A stretch of 64,000 bases of DNA from positions 6,696,001 through 6,760,000 of the forward strand of contig JBHGNT010000014.1 in assembly GCA_043228905.1 (NCBI GenBank), read 5' to 3'. Under the pieces are notes generated by a model, which was given only the letters and a program-made list of their open reading frames with translations, had not been told where the DNA came from and ran no database searches. Both the position numbers and the translations under genes were made by a program. This DNA comes from Azolla caroliniana (lineage: Eukaryota > Polypodiophyta). Shown here one piece after another: positions 8,390-19,790 of the stretch. Positions within the stretch are counted from its first letter, which is position 1. Every line of letters starts with the position of its first letter.

Positions 8390-8571
8390 ATCTGGAGCGT
8401 CAATTCATCTGACGAGTCATGAGGAATGGTTCTCGTATATGGAGAAACCGGAAAAGCAAGGAGTGGTCGAAATGGGAGACGTCACTCTGCATACCATCGA
8501 ACATGTCAGAGAAGTTCCTCTCAGCCACGTTGGGCAGAAAGGGAAACTTATGAACGTGTTGCATGTCCCGT
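8390..8571 (+). pseudogene. Copia-1 (+) protease fragment
   Basis: Reads ...HLTSHEEWFSYMEKPEKQG and a stretch ending in MNVLHVP, matching the copia-1 (-) protease region, where the motif is YVDSGASNH. Here the catalytic area has a frameshift around 8388. It stops at 8571, where the G1 LTR begins; the frame continues at 14563. Confidence 0.75.
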
Positions 8572-9520
8572 TGTCGTGAAAATCCGTCACTATGAGCGGA
8601 TCGTGAGGCAGAACTGTCGGGGTTATGGACTGGAAGGAATTAGTGCTCACCCGTATAACACAAGCAAGATTTAAACATAAGACAAGTACGTGGGAGAAAA
8701 CGTTCATTTCTTGCAAAAGAAAATAAATTCTTTATAATTCTCGAATCATGTTACAACGTATTGGATATGAATATGAAAGATCATTCTTGAAAGAAGGGAG
8801 CGAACAACCATGTAAGGAGTGGTCTAATATCAATATGAGAGATTATTTTTTCCCCAAGGAATGGGAGAGGGAAGAAGAGAAAAAGAAGAAGAGAGGAACA
8901 TATACGGAGTTCCTTGTTGATCGTCCTCCAATGTTACTTTGCATGCCCATTTTTGGTTGCATGGCTTTTAGTCGCATGCAACCGTCCGTATAATTCGGCC
9001 ACATGATCCAACATAAAGTTTAGCCCGTGTATTCGTACTTGCATACTGATTCACCCGTGCATCACGACCGACCCACCGAGCCGTGAATCCGTCCAAAACG
9101 TCTATGTGACTGCATGTAACCGGTCGTCCGAACCGTGCACGTAACTCCATGCATCTGAAACGTCTAAACCATGCACACGATTGCATGTGACCGTCCAAGC
9201 CACTCATCCACACAATTCAACTCAAGTCACCTTCAACATTCTATGCTTCACACATAGATATAAAGTGATAGGTTTTGGCTTTCGTTATATACTGTGGGAT
9301 CCATTGTTGTCCTATCTATGTGGGATATCTCCTAGTTTTGTTTTCCCAATCTTCTCAAACTTTATACTTACATAACTTGATACTTAGTTGTTTGTTTCAT
9401 GTGTCGTAAAATACGTTCGAAAGCTCTTCAAGAAGTCCATCTCTCTATATCAACCCATTAAGCTAATATTAAATAATTATTTTACTAGTTTTTATATCAT
9501 GTGTGAAAAATCACATGACA
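8572..9520 (-). repeat. G1 3' LTR
   Basis: 949 bp from TGTCGTGAAAATCC to AATCACATGACA; direct counterpart of 13383-14562. Open frames inside it (for example 8748-8993) are LTR sequence repeated in the other LTR and are not genes. The centre has degenerate short repeats of CATGCACNCGACCGT type. Confidence 0.9.
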
Positions 9521-9535
9521 TTCACCCCCACCAAA
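9521..9535 (-). other. G1 polypurine tract
   Basis: Minus strand reads TTTGGTGGGGGTGAA directly before the 3' LTR, close to the G2, G3 and G4 tracts (core GGTGGGGGYGGA). Confidence 0.85.
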
Positions 9536-9599
9536 CTGGCACATCAGCCAATATGTGCCAATTGTAGTGAGGTTCGTCTTTTGATTATTCTTTTTCAAC

Positions 9600-10150
9600 C
9601 TCGATGGTCAAACCTACATCGTCCAGAGCTTCGATTTCAAGATTTGGGGCCTCTCTTCTCTTAAAGATCTTGATTCTCTTTCCTGAAATTGGCAAAGCAA
9701 GTGGTGTACCATTCAGTTCTACTAAACGATATGTTGCATTATCTTCCACTTTCTTCACCACATATGGTCCAAACCATCATTGTGAAAAATTTCAAGTCGT
9801 ACTATGTTGGTTGTCTAGGCGACTGTCGTAGACCAGCACCCAATCTCCTTCAACAATTTTCCTCGGACGAAATTGATGTCGTTTGTCGAAGTCTTTCTTG
9901 TTCTTCAGCCTTGCATTCTTTAGCCGCGCTTTAGTCACTTCAATATCTTCCAACTTCCGCTCCAACTGTCGAATCCTCAATGCTAGAAGATCTTCTCTAC
10001 TTATCTCATCTTGCCATGGCAATGCAAACCATGAAACAATACTTTGTTCTACTGGCATTATCAGTTTCTGTCCGAATATGAGCTCTTCCAGCATGTATCC
10101 CGTCACCGTGCTATGAGCTCTTCCGGCACGTATCCCGTCACTGTGCTATG
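9600..10150 (-). pseudogene. G1 integrase C-terminal remnant
   Basis: Minus-strand frame 10106-9792 reads MTGYMLEELIFGQKLIMPVE... GDWVLVYDSRLDN, then after a frameshift WFGPYVV-like sequence down to about 9600. It aligns with the G2 integrase tail at 26117-26677 (SVTGFMPAELMFGQKPV). At about 10090-10150 a short segment is repeated (GAGCTCTTCCRGCAYGTATCCCGTCAC twice, here given as pattern only in part: GAGCTCTTCC...CCCGTCAC). No catalytic core remains. It joins directly to the RT start, showing the internal deletion. Confidence 0.8.
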
Positions 10151-10179
10151 TGTAGTCTTGTCAGCCCATAGTGCAAATG

Positions 10180-11120
10180 GCAATAGACGTGGCCATTCTC
10201 CTATTTTCCTATGGCAAGCTTTCACTAGAGCCTTTACAACGGCAAGCTTCCTGCAAAGGCTTCAACAAATTCATCCACGCTTGGACCAATTCCGGCATTT
10301 CGAATCATCACCTTGTTGACGGGTTGGAGATCTTGAATAAAGCGTAAGGACCCGTTCTTCTTCGGCACCGTAAACCATCTATTGGAGTAGGAAGCATTCG
10401 ACGGCTCAAGAGTTCCCATCCTTTAGAAGCTCAATCAACTTCGGAATGTGAGCTCTTGGAACCAGTGTCAGTTTGAGGTTCCAAGGTAGATGTGATACCG
10501 TCAATATCACCATCGGCTCTATCATATTCGGATCGCCACATCCGATATCTTGTGGGAGAAGGCGAAGGCTTTCCCATGTCGCTCAAGCATTCTACGGAAC
10601 ACTTATTCCTCTTTAGGGAGGAGGAAATCCTCCCTTCCAACTTGTAACTTTCCTTTTGTCTCTTCGGTGAAGACATGACCTATTGCCTTTGGATCCCTTA
10701 AGCTTGGATCATTAGCAACTTGCTTCATCTTTTGCTAGCTATCTTTTGATAGTGGAACCGCAATTGGCTTGATCTTCTTATCCACCATTTTATATTTTAT
10801 GTTGACGTCAGCTTCCTCCATCAAGATGCTTCGATGATATTCATCGATGATAGTGTACATGTTGACGAAGTTAACCGAAATCACGCATTGATCATGAGGA
10901 TAGCTCAAGTCCACGACTTCCTCGATTTCGCCGATGGTGTTTTTAAATGAGGCTTCCTCTAGAATATGAGTCACAAATTCTTCTTCTCCTATTATGCTTC
11001 CTTCTTTCAACGCCTGCTCAAAGTCTTGTATCCGACGCTTGTACTTCTTGTTAAGTAGTGTTAGTTTACATGCGCCACTAGGTGTGACCCATGTTGCTTC
11101 TCCTTGAAATCCACACATTC
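10180..11120 (-). pseudogene. G1 RT start and linker remnant
   Basis: Frame 10419-10234 reads NRWFTVPKKNGSLRFIQDLQ and DEFVEAFAG, the start of the Ty3 reverse transcriptase palm, as in G2 (23990-24150). Frames 10676-10431 and 11118-10735 are the protease-RT linker (EEFVTHILEEASF, SVNFVNMYTIIDEYH). The catalytic LDD motif is deleted. Several frameshifts; non-functional. Confidence 0.75.
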
Positions 11121-11245
11121 TGCTTCCTTGTGGGGACTTATGATTGCTCAGACTATTTGTGCCCCACGCTTCAATAGTCTGCTCTAAAAATCCAAGGATT
11201 TGCCTCCAAGGCTATCTCGGTTCCTTTCGTGATTAGCCTGCACCG

Positions 11246-12142
11246 TCAGGAATTAAACAGATCTTTGATTGTCAAGGCTCTTGACTCGCGCGAAGGATGA
11301 CAGGACGATGTGATATACGGTTGTCCAAGGATGAAAGGATGCAAAGTCGAGTCATGCACAAAAAAGTGTTGATCCATCTCCACATCCCCGATCGTGACTT
11401 TAACATTGGGGAAAGCTCCGTACAATTCCTCCATGGCCTTCATTTCCACTCGAATCTTCCATCCGTGGTTTATATTAATTGGCCATCTTCCTTTCTTGTA
11501 GAGCTCGATTGACATGAGATTGATTTACGAACCATGGTCAATCAAGGCTACAATGGTCTCTTTCTTCTCCCCGATCTTCACCGGCGTCTCCGTTGTCACT
11601 CTTGCCCAATGCGGCCGAGAGTAATGGTTGTCTGCCATCACTTCTTCTTCCTCGTCCTCTTTAGATCTTTCCATGGTTATGGCACTTGTTTTCTCCTCCT
11701 CTTCATCCGAATGTTACCGCTTCCGCTTACTCAAGTCCACGATAGTATCATGGAACTCCTTAGCGATCCGAAGCAGTTCTCTCAAAGTAAGGTCGACATG
11801 ACTGTCTAAAACCTTCTCTTCAAGGACCTTCCGCAAGTTAGTTGTTTGTTCTATGTCTGACCTTAGCTTGTAAGTCGGTGCCGCTCGTTCTTTTCCTTTC
11901 TTCACAGATTCATCCACTTCCATCCGAGAAGGTTGGCTCGATCCACCAGGCTTCATGCTTGTTTCTCCTATCCCTTTTCGCGGCGTAGGTTGGGCTTGCC
12001 CTTCTTTCCCTACGTCCCTCGTATTGTGATGCTTTGATGTGCCATCTTCTTCATCAGTTCTTTTCCTCTTCTGTTTGACAAGAGCTTCATAGTTGTCACA
12101 CACAACCTCCACAAAGCTTGTGTTATCGTCGATTGGATCCAA
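11246..12142 (-). pseudogene. G1 protease and upstream linker remnant
   Basis: The active-site region reads ALIDHGS then a stop, followed by MSIELYKKGRWPININHGWK and HFFVHDSTLHPFILGQPYI, the same layout as G2 (ALVDHGSE). The triad is D-H-G, not the usual D-[ST]-G, in both copies. The frame 12142-11714 (FVEVVCDNYEALVKQKRKR, LTLRELLRIAKEFHDTIVDL) is the linker that precedes the protease in G2. Confidence 0.75.
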
Positions 12143-12180
12143 CCATCCGATAACTCGTCACGCATTCCGATTAGCAAGTT

Positions 12181-13250
12181 TTAGATCCTTGAAATCGATT
12201 TTGCCTTTCTTTTCACACTCGAAGATTGTAGCCAAAACCAAGCTCCCGGCTTGATCGCCTTTAGATTCTCTCTTCCAACTCGTATCCCGGCCGATGAGGC
12301 ATAGTACATAGCTTCCACATGCCTTGCGTCATCATCCTCCACGATCTTTTCTAGCTCGCCTCTTCCGAAGTTCACTCATAGTGGCTTCCAGGTCTCAATT
12401 GAATGAATCATGTTGCCGTCCAAATAGACGACATTCCTGCAAATCGTGTCTTGCAAATCAATGTACTCCCTTCGCGAGTGCTCAAAGCTGTCGCACCACA
12501 CATATCTGTACGCTTCTTTTCCCTTGGGCCTGCGTCGACCGTAGTTGGCCAACGATACCGCTTCAAACTTCTTGGATAACTCTTCGATTATAGAGTCCTC
12601 CATCGCTTTCTTGTCGAAATTGTTGATCGACTTGTTAGGCTCGACCGTCACAGGTGCCTTCCTCCTCCACAATTGTGGATTCTCCGTATCAGTTTCCTCT
12701 TGCCATTGTCGACGCTTATCAAGACGGCTACAAGACTTCTTCTCTGCCACCCAATCCGCTACCAAGCCATTTGGTTGCGTTTCATCCTCCAAAAAACTGC
12801 CCAATTCTCGCCGGTCTTTCGCATCCACCGCCTTTAGGAATAACAAGACTTTATCTCCATCGAGAACTCGTTGATCAACACTCGGAAGTCGGTTGTACTT
12901 CTGGTCAAATTCCGCATATACTCTCGACGCACATAGATTCTTCCCTTTCTTCTCGATCCAAATCATTAGCGTATGCTGAGTCATCTGTGATGCGTCTTCA
13001 AGCATGTAATCAGCGAGAAGCACCTTTTTGAACTCTGCCCAAGTTGTGTGCTTGTTTTGGATCACCATGACGCGTTCGCGGATCCCTGGTTCCACCACAT
13101 GTTTGCAGCTAGAAATTTGTTTGAGATCGTTGACATCCCTCTACTGCATCTCGTTCTGATAGGTAGCAATGAAATCCGTGATGTTCTTTCCACCAAATTG
13201 TGCAGCTATCTCGACTGTCCAATCAACAGCATTGTCGATTAAAGCCTCTC
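12181..13250 (-). pseudogene. G1 gag remnant
   Basis: Frames 13098-12376 and 12375-12181 encode a G-type gag: KKVLLADYMLEDASQMTQ, VLDGDKVLLFLKAVDAKDR, LVADWVAEKKSCSRLDKRR, and, where the zinc knuckle sits in G2, VWCDSFEHSRREYID, which has lost key C and H positions. The upstream 13100-13250 is degenerate gag N-terminus. The gag lacks detectable similarity by eye to copia gag. Confidence 0.75.
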
Positions 13251-13355
13251 GATCTCGCACCTTTAGCATGTATTCCACGATAGACACCATTACCTTTCGT
13301 TAATTCCTCTCCTTGACTTCCGCTATTGTCGCACTTGATATCCTCTCTACCGCCT

Positions 13356-13374
13356 CTTCACGTCGGGTTCATCA
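13356..13374 (-). other. G1 primer-binding site
   Basis: Minus strand TGATGAACCCGACGTGAAG; one base different from the G2 site TGGTGAACCCGACGTGAAG. The TGG start and GAACCC suit the 3' end of a tRNA; I do not assign the amino acid. Confidence 0.7.
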
Positions 13375-13382
13375 CTTAATTA

Positions 13383-14562
13383 TGATGTGAAAATCCGTCA
13401 CTATGAGCGGATCGTGAGGTGGTACCGCACGGGTTATGGACTGGAAGGAATTAGTGCTCACCCGTACAACACAAGCAAGATTTAAACATAAGACAAGTAC
13501 GTGGGAGAAAACGTTTGTTTCATGCAAAAGAAAATAGATTCTTTATAATTCTAGAATCATGTTACAATGGATTGTATATGAATATAAAAGATCATTCTTG
13601 AAAGAAAGGAGCCAACAACCATGTAAGGAGTGGTCCGATATCAATATGAGAGATTATTTTTTCCCCAACGAATGGGAGAGGGAAGAAGAGAAAAAGAAGA
13701 AGAGAGGAACATATACGGTGGTCATTGTTGATCCTCCTCCAATGTTAGTTTGCATGCCCACTTTTAGTTGCATGGCCTCTACTTTTAGTTGCATGGCTTT
13801 TTCTTTTCGTTGCATGTGATCATCCGTATAATTCGGCCACATGATCCAACATAAACTTCAACCCATGCATTCATACTTACTTCCCAGCCGATCCATGTGT
13901 TGTCCCGACCCATCCGAACCGTGCACCCACGATGGAGCCGCCAAGTCGTGAGTCCGTCCAAAACGTCCACACGACCGCACACGATCGTCCGTCTGAACCG
14001 TTCAGTTGCATGCGACCATTCGTATAATTCGGTCACATGATCCAACATAAAGTTCAGCCTATGCATTGGAACTTGCATCCCAACCGACCCATGCACGCAT
14101 CCCGCAATTGAGTCGTGCGTCTCTTCTGAACCGTGCACCTGCGATGGAACTGTCAAGCCATGAGTCTGTCCGAAATGTCCACACGACCACACGCGACCAT
14201 CCATCTGAACCATGCACATGACAGACATTGCGCCGTCAGAGCTACTCATCCACACAATTTAGCTCAAGTCACCTTGAACATTCTGTGATTCACACACAGA
14301 CATAAAATAATAGGTTATGGCTTTCTTGATATACTGTGGGATCCATTGTTGTCCTTTCTATGTGGGATATCTCCTAGTTTTGTTTTCTCAATCTTCTAAA
14401 ACTTTATACTTACATAACTTGATACTTAGTTGTTTGTTTCATGTGTCGTAAAATACGTTCGGAAGCTCTTGAAGAAGTCCATCTCTCCATATCAACTCAT
14501 TAACCTAATATTAAATAATTATTTTACTAGTTTTCATATTCTGTGTGAAAAATCACACGACA
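13383..14562 (-). repeat. G1 5' LTR
   Basis: 1,180 bp; left end TGATGTGAAAATCC (mutated from TGTCGTG), right end AATCACACGACA. It is longer than the other LTR because a block starting CGTATAATTCGG(C/T)CACATGATCC occurs twice, at about 13826 and 14010. Frames inside it are not genes. Confidence 0.88.
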
Positions 14563-15470
14563 CCGATAATAACCAAGAACCTGGTGTCGGTTGGTCAGAT
14601 TGTCGACCAAGGGACGCAAGTTAGAGTCACGCACCTTGGGTGCTACATCGAAGAGGAAGGCCAAATTATCGTGCAAGGGCGTCATGAAGGGAGGATGTTC
14701 ATCCTCGACACCAATCAAGCCGGAATCGCGCTATTCGCTAAAGGACAGAAGGTCGAGTCGGACATCGACCTATGGCACAAGTGGTTCAGCTACGTTAACT
14801 TCCCACGGCTTCGTGAAATGCAAACGAAGAACATTGTTTTCAGCTTGCCGAAGTTTCGGGGCCGTAATGGCCAAGTTTGCGAAGCCTGCCAACTCGGGAA
14901 GCAACACCAACTTCCATTCCCCAATGAGCGTAATCGTAGTCGAAATCTGCTAGATTTGATCCATTCGGATGTGTGGGGACTGGCACAGAAGATGAGTCTT
15001 GGTGGAGGTCATTACTTTGTAACCTTCATGGATGACTTCACTCGGCATACCTAGGCGTGCTTGATCACGAAAAAGAGCGAAGTCTTCGTGTGGTTCCTGA
15101 AGGGGAAAAACCTTGCGGAAAGGGAAATAGGGCGTAAGATCAAGTGCCTACGGTTCGATGGCGAGAAGGAGTACTTCTCGGACCAGTTCACGAGTTATCT
15201 ACAGAAAGAGGGAATTCGACACGAATTCTCATGTAGATATACGCCAAAGTAGTACGGCGTGGCCGAGCAGAAGAATCGGACTATCGAAGAAGCTGCTAGG
15301 GCAATGCTTGAAGAGAAGCATATGCCGAAGTTTTATTGGGCTGGACCCGTAAGGATGGCTGTTTACTTGTAGAATCGGACCTCTACTAATGGAGGAGTGT
15401 AGCCACACGAGTTGTATTTCGGAAAGAGGCTGAACTTGGCACTCTTGAGGATTGTCAGCAGCATTGTGTA
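14563..15470 (+). pseudogene. Copia-1 (+) integrase
   Basis: Continues the copia frame after G1: NLVSVGQIVDQG, then the HHCC zinc region (LWHKWFSYVNFPRL ... CEACQLGKQH), the core with D in IHSDVWG, FDGEKEYFS (second D region, altered) and Y(stop)YGVAEQKNRTIEE (E). Stops lie near 15053, 15250, 15370 and 15401. It ends mid-domain at the copia-3 LTR insertion; the following residues HVPKEKRRKLDAK resume at 15963. Confidence 0.88.
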
Positions 15471-15962
15471 TGTTCTCAGGAATAGTGCGGAATATCGCTC
15501 GGCCACAACCAAGTATTGAATCACAGAAATGGGAAAGAACAAGAGAGTACACAGAAATGACACAAGATGTTTACGTGGAAAAACCGAATAGGGAAAAACC
15601 ACGGGAGTCCACGGACTCCAACTATCACTATGGGAGAAAGGTACAATCAGAGCCTCGGAGGCAACAATCTCGAGCTCTGTATCTTCGCCAACCGGCGGTT
15701 ACAAAAGAGTATATCTATGTATCTCACAATCTCTCTCTCTGTCGCTCTCTGTACAATAGTTACAACAGTATGACAACAACAACCATTTTCAAAGTGATTG
15801 CCCTAAGTCATATTTATACTTATATGAACTTAGGGCTATTTACAAATATAGCCTCAATAGGCTTACTGAAAACATATTTACAAATATGTCTTCTCTTCCG
15901 GTTCTCACCGAGTCCTCTTTATTCATCATAGGATCCCAACCGGAGAGACCGATTTCCCAACA
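15471..15962 (-). repeat. Copia-3 solo LTR in copia-1 integrase
   Basis: 492 bp; plus strand TGTTCTCAGG...TTTCCCAACA, minus strand TGTTGGGAAATC..., the copia-3 LTR signature. It contains the CGGCCACAACC block, GTGTAAACATC-type leader and CATATTTACAAATATG palindrome shared by the other copia-3 LTRs. No internal sequence, so a solo LTR. Flanks are GTGTA and TATGT; only TA is clearly duplicated, so the target duplication is eroded or unusual. Confidence 0.8.
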
Positions 15963-16622
15963 TATGTGCATGTGCCGAAGGAGAAGAGGAGGAAGTTGGA
16001 TGCGAAAGCTGAGAAGTGTATCTTGGTCGGTTATTCAGACGAGCTGAAGGGGTATAAGTGCTATAATCCCCAAACAAAGGAAGTTCGCGTAAGTCAAGAT
16101 GTTGTGTTCGACGAGTCCGCTTCGTGGTACTTGCCTTCACCTCCAATACGTCATGATTCCATTCTGAATTCTGAAGAAGAGGTTAGCAAGGCTGAGATGC
16201 CTCGGCGTGATGAGGATATCAGAGCTCTGACGGAGAGTCCGATCTCATTTCGGCTAAGTGGGCGAAATCAGGGGTTCGGCCGAGATGATCAACCAAATGA
16301 AGAGTTGGCGAGTAATGGAGACTCGGCCGTGTTGTCCCCGCATAAATAACCGAGGAGACGGTTTACGCATAAAGAAAAAGGGAAGAAGAAAATGTCGGAA
16401 TGCGATTTCGGCAGTGCTAAGTTAGATCGGAGTGAATCTGACTTCAGACCAATCGAGAAGAAACCTCCGCGGAAGGGGTCGAAATTGACCGAAAAGGTCG
16501 TGAAATCAGGTAATCACGAATTACGCCGATCTACCTGCCTAAAGAGCCTCGTAAAGAGGTAAGGGTACAATGAATACATGGTGCACCATTACGTGTACAT
16601 GACACATGTGGCGGAAGTACGT
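15963..16622 (+). pseudogene. Copia-1 (+) integrase C-terminus and linker
   Basis: Open from 15966 to 16349, starting HVPKEKRRKLDAKAEKCILVGY, the copia integrase tail, then an acidic linker; after a stop at 16347 it continues as basic sequence to YMVHHYVYMTHVAEVR just before the G solo LTR. The RT domain resumes with EPESYTEVAKD at 17328. Confidence 0.85.
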
Positions 16623-17324
16623 TGTCGTGCCCTTCGGCTCCGGATCGTTGCGTGAGTCGGGTGGGAACCACCGAGGTTTTTGACTAGGAGGAAGAGGAAT
16701 ACAACTTAAGGCTAGATATGAATAGTGGAAAGAGAAGTAAGATAGCAATCTCGTGAATCCCACGAGTTTAGTGTAATTAAAACAATATTTAGATTATAAG
16801 AGCAATTAGATGGCAAAATTCGTGAATCCCACGAATATATTAGATTGATCCCCTTGTATCTTAATCAACAACCATATACATATTTTTCTCCTCCTTATAT
16901 AAAGATGGAAGAGGCTAAGCATGGCTTCATGCTTTTTCACCTAAAGTGCCCATGCACACTAAATGTGCATGTGATGTTTTGTCATTTCCTAAATATAGGG
17001 CTCGTGCACGCTAGATGTGCATGAGTCACTTTTAATGTCACGTGTAAATAAAATATTCACACTCTAAAGAATACATGATTTTTACCTTTTAATAAAGGTA
17101 TGTGTAAATAAAGGTCTTATACGTATTAAATCTATATTTATAACACTAAAGATAAGTTATTACAATGGTAAAGTTGGGGTTTATCTACGTGGAGGTGCAT
17201 GGTTCGAATCCTGCCCTATGCACGTGATAAATTCTTTTGATATATTATTTATTTATTTATATGTATCTAAATTCGGATATATTATTTTATGGTTTTCACG
17301 TAGTGTGTGGAATACACTACGACA
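16623..17324 (+). repeat. G-family solo LTR in copia-1
   Basis: 702 bp, TGTCGTGCCC...CACTACGACA. Flanks ACGT (16619-16622) and ACTT (17325-17328) are a 4-bp duplication with one change; removing the LTR and one flank restores the copia codons. TATA-like TATATAAAG near 16897. AT-rich 3' half. No coding content. Confidence 0.85.
17161..17222 (+). other. tRNA-like segment in G solo LTR
   Basis: Box-A-like TACAATGGTAAAGTTGG and box-B-like GGTTCGAATCC, preceded by GGAGGTGCAT. A related segment (GGAGGTGCAAGGTTCAAATCC on the minus strand, split here as GGAGGTGCAA + GGTTCAAATCC) is in the solo LTR at about 49000. No complete cloverleaf; a tRNA-derived remnant. Confidence 0.4.
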
Positions 17325-18874
17325 ACTTGAGCCGGAGAGCTACACAGAAGTGGCTAAAGACGCAAACTGGTGTGCCGCGATGGAGGAAGAGATGCACAGA
17401 TTATCGGACAATGGGACTTGGGACTTGGTTGACGCACCTAAAGGTGTTAAGCCAATTGGATGCAGATGGGTGTTTAAGGTGAAATACAACACCGACGGCT
17501 CGGTCAACTGATATAAGACTCGTTTGATTGCGAAAGGCTACGCGCAAAAGCACGACATAGATTACGACGAGACCTTTGCCCTAGTTGCGAAGATGACTAC
17601 CGTGCAGTTCTGCTAGTCGTAGCTACAAGGAATGGGTCACATCTATATTAGATGGATGTAAAGATTGTGTTCTTGCAAGGTGATCTTGAGGAACAAGTGT
17701 ACATGGTACAACCCCCCGGATTTCTATTTGAACAGAACATTTTGGTAGTCTGTCGATTGAAGAAGGCGTTATACAAACTTAAACAAGCCCCGCGAGCTTG
17801 GAACGCGAAGATTACGCAACGGTTGCATAGAATGGAGTTTACGACATCAAAGTCGAACTCTTCATTGTTCGTTCGGCAAGGTCGACATGGACCGGTTTGT
17901 CTTTTACTTTATGTTGATGATTTAGTCATCGCCATGCCGACCTGGAAGAAATCAGCCGTGTAAAGTCTCAACTTGCGGCATCGTTCGAAATGAAGGATCT
18001 TGGCAATATTCATTACTTCCTTAGGATCGAAGTGATCCGTTCCCCCGAAGGTATATTGATCAGTCAACGTCATTACGTGCTGAATATGCTCTCCAAGTTC
18101 GGGATGGCAGATTGTAATCCCATCTCGACCCCTCTGGATAGAAATGTAAAGCTTCGCCAAGATTCGGGAAAGGCGTGCGACCCGACACGGTTTCGAAAGA
18201 TCGTCGGAAGCCTCATCTACTTGACGATCACTCGGCCCAACCTCAGCTATCCAGTCTGAATGATCAATCAATTTATGTTGCTACCCACGACTGAACACCT
18301 TCAGTGCGCGCAAAGGATATTACAATATGTTAGCGGCACGAAAGACCTTGCGTTATTGTATCGTGCAGATGTAGTCGAGTAGTTAGTCGGCCACACGAAT
18401 GCAGATTGGACTGGAAATGCCCATGATCATAGATCCTTATCCGGATACGCATTCTCATTGGGAAGTGCGGTGATCGCGTGGAGTAGTAAGAAGCAGTTGA
18501 TAGTAGCACTATCAAGCACACAGGCCGGATATCGAGGGACGACTGTCGCTACGTGTGAAGTCATTTGGCTGAAACGACTATTACAGGATCTACATGTAGA
18601 GGTGTCCGATCCAATGACGATCTATGGCAACAACCTCAACAGCATCCACCTTGCAAAAAACCCTATATTCCACGCTCAGACCAAGCACATTGAGGTGTAC
18701 TACCATTTTGTCGACGAGCGTGTCCTCTCTAGTGAAGTTGAACTGTCGTATGTTCCGACGAGTTGGCAGATTGCTGACATCTCCACCAAGCCCCTTGGTC
18801 TCGACAAGTTACGACATTTCTTGGTTGAGCTGGGTTTGCGGCACCTCGACATGCCGAACTTGAGGGGGAGATAG
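17325..18874 (+). pseudogene. Copia-1 (+) reverse transcriptase and RNase H
   Basis: Ty1/copia RT beginning [57 protein letters not shown], catalytic YVDD in LLLYVDDLVIA (about 17910), then a frameshift and MKDLGNIHYFLRIEVI, and the RNase H part with NADWTGNAHDHRSLSGY, SSTQAGYRG, DISTKPLGLDKLRHF and end HLDMPNLRGR. Stops at about 17509, 17615, 17961, 18257 and 18381. The catalytic E of the usual STEAEY motif is Q here. Dead copy. Confidence 0.9.
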
Positions 18875-19385
18875 GAACAGGAACAAGAGCGTGAAAGGAG
18901 CGGTTGTAACCGCGATGCCAAATTGGATGAAGAATTCAATTTCTGGTCGGCTGAAGAAGCCGAAGAAGAGAACAGGGGCCGTAATCGCGAGGAAGAGCCG
19001 AAGATACCCGAACAAAGGGGAAACAAAGCCAAGAAAGCTGTAAAGTCCAAGACTAAGACATGGGCCTGAAGACAGAAGGCGAATTGGAGACAGCCAATTC
19101 GGGTAAAAGCGGGAATGAATCGGAAATGTTCGATTCGGGTGAAAGCAGGAATGAATCGGAATGAATCAACTGAGGGCCAAGCGGATAAAAGGGCAGCGAA
19201 AGAGGCGCCAACACCGTGATAGCAAGGGAGCTAAGAAAGGCCGCATGAGCAGAAAAACCGACCGAAAGGATCGAAGCGAGCAGAATTGAACAGGTCGAGG
19301 AGTGCGAGCGAGGCATGAAGCCAAGAGAGGCCGGAGCGAAGATACGGAAAAGCATATGGAACCTCAAGTTGAGCTTGAGGGGGAG
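18875..19385 (+). other. Copia-1 (+) 3' untranslated region and polypurine tract
   Basis: About 500 bp after the RNase H stop, rich in GAAGAGG-type codons but without a conserved frame I can follow; the counterpart in the minus copy is 37094-37530. It ends with an inverted repeat CCTCAAG-TTGAG-CTTGAGG (about 19361-19379) and the polypurine tract GAGGGGGAG (19377-19385). Confidence 0.75.
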
Positions 19386-19790
19386 TGTTGAGAGACAAGC
19401 TCAGCATTGGGAGCGTAAATGGGTGCGTAACCCACTGCGTAGACTAGGTACGTAAAACCGCGTGCAAAATATGGCCGTAGCGGTATGTAAACCAAGAGAA
19501 CGTTAGAATGTTATTCCTTGTAAGGAATAATTTGGGGGGTAAGTGTAGGATGCTCATTTATGAGCAATCAAGTACTGTAAGTACTTGTGTCAGCCCGATA
19601 GTCAGAAGTATGTACGGAGAACATATAGAGAATTATTTTTTAATATAGTTACGTTTTGTGCTCTCTCTCTCTCTCTTTGTCTCTCCCTCTCCTTCTCTAT
19701 GATTTCTGTGTTTTACCGAACTGTCGTAGTTCTGAACCGTTTGCTCAGTGTCTTATTACGCATACACTTTCGCACACGTATTCTTTTACA
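19386..19790 (+). repeat. Copia-1 (+) 3' LTR
   Basis: 405 bp, TGTTGAGAGACAAGC...TTCTTTTACA, aligning to 36662-37093 of the minus copy. Shared landmarks: TTCCTTRTAAGGAATAA, TTTATGAGCAATCAAGTA, a CT-rich run, ATTTCTG..., and the identical terminal CGTATTCTTTTACA. Confidence 0.9.

Larger units (their letters stand above)
8572..14562 (-). mobile_element. G1: internally deleted Ty3/gypsy nested in copia-1
   Basis: Minus-strand element with 3' LTR 8572-9520, polypurine tract 9521-9535, degraded integrase C-terminus, start of RT, protease, gag, primer-binding site 13356-13374 and 5' LTR 13383-14562. Most of RT, all RNase H and the integrase core are missing between about 10120 and 10230. Flanks are CCGT (8568-8571) and CCGA (14563-14566), a 4-bp duplication with one change, and the copia-1 frame continues across. 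The LTRs differ in length (949 and 1,180 bp), so it is an old insertion. Confidence 0.85.
7599..19790 (+). mobile_element. Copia-1 (+), decayed, with three nested insertions
   Basis: Ty1/copia element truncated at its 5' end by the C2 boundary inside gag. Order gag-protease-integrase-RT-RNase H followed by a polypurine tract and a 3' LTR (19386-19790). Its coding sequence is interrupted by G1 (8572-14562), a copia-3 solo LTR (15471-15962) and a G solo LTR (16623-17324); the copia frame resumes at each right border. Numerous in-frame stops show it is dead and older than its guests. The minus-strand copy at 36662-42204 is the same family. Confidence 0.88.

Noticed and set aside
8748-8993. Open frame with KKKRGTYTEF, repeated at 13559-13819
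   Set aside because: Both copies are inside the two LTRs of G1, so the similarity is LTR identity and not a gene family.
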